From Anaerolinea sp. (GTDB lineage Bacteria > Chloroflexota > Anaerolineae > Anaerolineales > Anaerolineaceae), in NCBI GenBank assembly GCA_013824385.1, contig PNNU01000141.1, forward strand, positions 1 to 7,890: DNA of 7,890 nucleotides. The letters run 5' to 3'. A program made the position numbers and the translations under genes. Shown here in pieces: positions 6,775 through 7,890 of this stretch. The notes beneath the pieces are model-generated. The model was not told the DNA's origin. It did no database searches and saw only the letters and a list, made by a program, of their open reading frames with translations. The number at the start of each line of letters is the position of its first letter. Position 1 is the first letter of the stretch.

Positions 6775-7155
6775 AATAGACAGTATTCTGGATACGGCAA
6801 CCTTTTTGTGCAGTACGGAAGCAATATTTTGAAAATAAACAGGTTCCACTGTATTTCAAAGGGACATTCAAACTCACTTGGGTGCAAATAATATTGTGAC
6901 CTGCGACAGATTTATCCAACTGTATGGTAAAAATGTTCTTCTGCAACCCTGACCGCCGATCCGAATGGTACGCAGAGAGATGTAACCTATTGGATATTTC
7001 TGTCGTAAATACGGTAATCGGTTTTGGTGGCGAATCTAAAGAACGTTGCAGAATTGCATGAGTTATTTGAAATGGTGCGACAGGGTCAACTTTGAGGATT
7101 TCAACTTAATGTAGAAGGTCCCGGGTACTGTGTTTTTAAATAGAAGGACCGAGGC
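6775..7155. other. Convergent intergenic region, no clear gene; possible gene debris
   Basis: About 380 bases lie between the ends of the hydrolase and AraC-type genes. I find no convincing terminator: a weak GTATT/GATAC hairpin at about 6783-6795 and a GGTCC/GGACC pair with a long loop at about 7117-7150 are the best candidates. TAGAAGGTCC (7112-7121) and TAGAAGGACC (7141-7150) form an imperfect direct repeat. Plus-strand frames give protein-like pieces broken by stops: 6780-6896 and 6900-7058 in one frame, separated only by a TGA at 6897-6899, and 7018-7092 in another frame (containing NLKNVAELHELFEMVRQGQL). These could be remnants of a decayed gene or chance. Confidence 0.45.
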
Positions 7156-7890
7156 TCACTGGTTTGCGAATTTATTCCGGTACTCACTTGGCGTGATATG
7201 CTCGTATTTTTTGAATACCTGAGTAAAATGGGAGAAATAGGAATATCCCAGTTCCAATGTGATCATACTTACGGAGATGTTCGAATGTTCGAGCATCTCT
7301 TTTGCAGCTGAGACCTTTGAACGGGCTATATACTCTTTAATGTTCTGGCCGGTCGAGCGCTTGAACAACTTTGTAAAATATTCAGCGCTAAGATTCACAT
7401 ATTCAGCAACGTCTTTTACCGTAATTGGATTCGAAATATTGTTTACAATAAAGCTCTTTGCCTTCTCCACGTCGCTTTTCAATACACTATTCTTCTGAAT
7501 ATCGTCTATGGCATTCAGCATAAAGCTGACACCCTTCCTCAGTGAATCAGTATCTTTGAAGCTGTTCATGTAATCAGCGTATGTGTATTTTTCGTTGAAG
7601 AGTTCGCTAATATCTGCATTGTTATCATAGAAAAATCCCAAAAAAATATGGGTGAGTTGCTGGTGCAGTTCGCAAAGAGCCTTGAGTTTGTTTTTACTAT
7701 TTGCCACGGTACTCTTCAAAAAATCTTCTATCTCATTATCAAGCATCCGTTTCTGGCCTGCGGCGATCAATTTTTCCCATCGTTCGGTACTCTCCGCCAG
7801 ATTGGTTGCAATGCTAGCGGAAATATCCTGTCCAGAAGTAAGATATATCCCCGTGTTGTTGCTGATATTTTCATCGATATACAAATGCAT
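7156..7890 (-). CDS. AraC-family transcriptional regulator, possibly YesN-type response regulator (N-terminus probably outside the window)
   Basis: A DNA-binding regulator of which 244 residues are visible, ending at TGA 7156-7158. The last 100 residues are a complete AraC-type domain. The first helix-turn-helix lies at about 156-177 (ITVKDVAEYVNLSAEYFTKL), and the second at about 204-227 within the signature block ending FTQVFKKYEHITPSEYRNKF. Residues 1-135 are mostly helical and have no recognisable domain. The frame is open right to the window edge, where an ATG happens to sit at 7888-7890, so the true start may lie further out. In sugar ABC loci of this type the regulator is often a YesN-like two-component response regulator with an N-terminal receiver domain, which would be in the missing part. 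It is convergent with the hydrolase gene and is the best candidate regulator for the repeat upstream of the binding-protein operon. Confidence 0.85.
   Translation of the reverse strand: MHLYIDENISNNTGIYLTSGQDISASIATNLAESTERWEKLIAAGQKRMLDNEIEDFLKSTVANSKNKLKALCELHQQLTHIFLGFFYDNNADISELFNEKYTYADYMNSFKDTDSLRKGVSFMLNAIDDIQKNSVLKSDVEKAKSFIVNNISNPITVKDVAEYVNLSAEYFTKLFKRSTGQNIKEYIARSKVSAAKEMLEHSNISVSMITLELGYSYFSHFTQVFKKYEHITPSEYRNKFANQ

Overview
The window looks like a carbohydrate-uptake and processing locus of a Gram-positive, probably Bacillota (Clostridia or Paenibacillus-like), bacterium. The basis is a lipoprotein solute-binding protein with an LSAC lipobox, strong AAGGAG-type ribosome sites, permeases of the LplB/LplC kind and an AraC-type regulator. 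The phylum call is an inference from gene style; no taxonomic marker is present.

Layout: (1) 1-1441, minus strand: two ABC sugar-transporter permeases, LplB-like upstream and LplC-like downstream. The second is cut by the left edge. (2) 1454-2429: an unusually long AT-rich divergent intergenic region. Next to the plus-strand operon it carries a 14-bp direct repeat with exactly 21-bp period, directly upstream of a candidate extended -10 promoter. It also has a second dispersed repeat pair, a palindrome, and a short gene-like open stretch that may be a remnant. (3) 2430-6774, plus strand: the solute-binding lipoprotein, an intrinsic-terminator-like hairpin, an MFS transporter, and a cytoplasmic beta-lactamase-fold serine hydrolase whose start overlaps the MFS stop by one base. 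(4) 6775-7155: a convergent spacer with no clear gene. (5) 7156-7890, minus strand: the C-terminal part of an AraC-type transcription factor, probably continuing beyond the right edge.

Working model (inference): the lipoprotein captures an oligosaccharide or glycoside, the divergently encoded permeases import it, and an ATPase encoded elsewhere powers uptake (none is visible here). The coupled MFS transporter and serine hydrolase would process the ligand, for example by ester or amide cleavage, and move a product or related compound across the membrane. The AraC-type regulator is a natural candidate for binding the 21-bp-period repeat. The hairpin after the lipoprotein gene would let the binding protein be made in excess over the MFS and hydrolase. 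I see no CRISPR array, RNA gene, transposase or phage gene. The parts belong to known families; the least ordinary aspects are the split ABC operon, the ara-like regulatory geometry and the MFS-hydrolase cassette.
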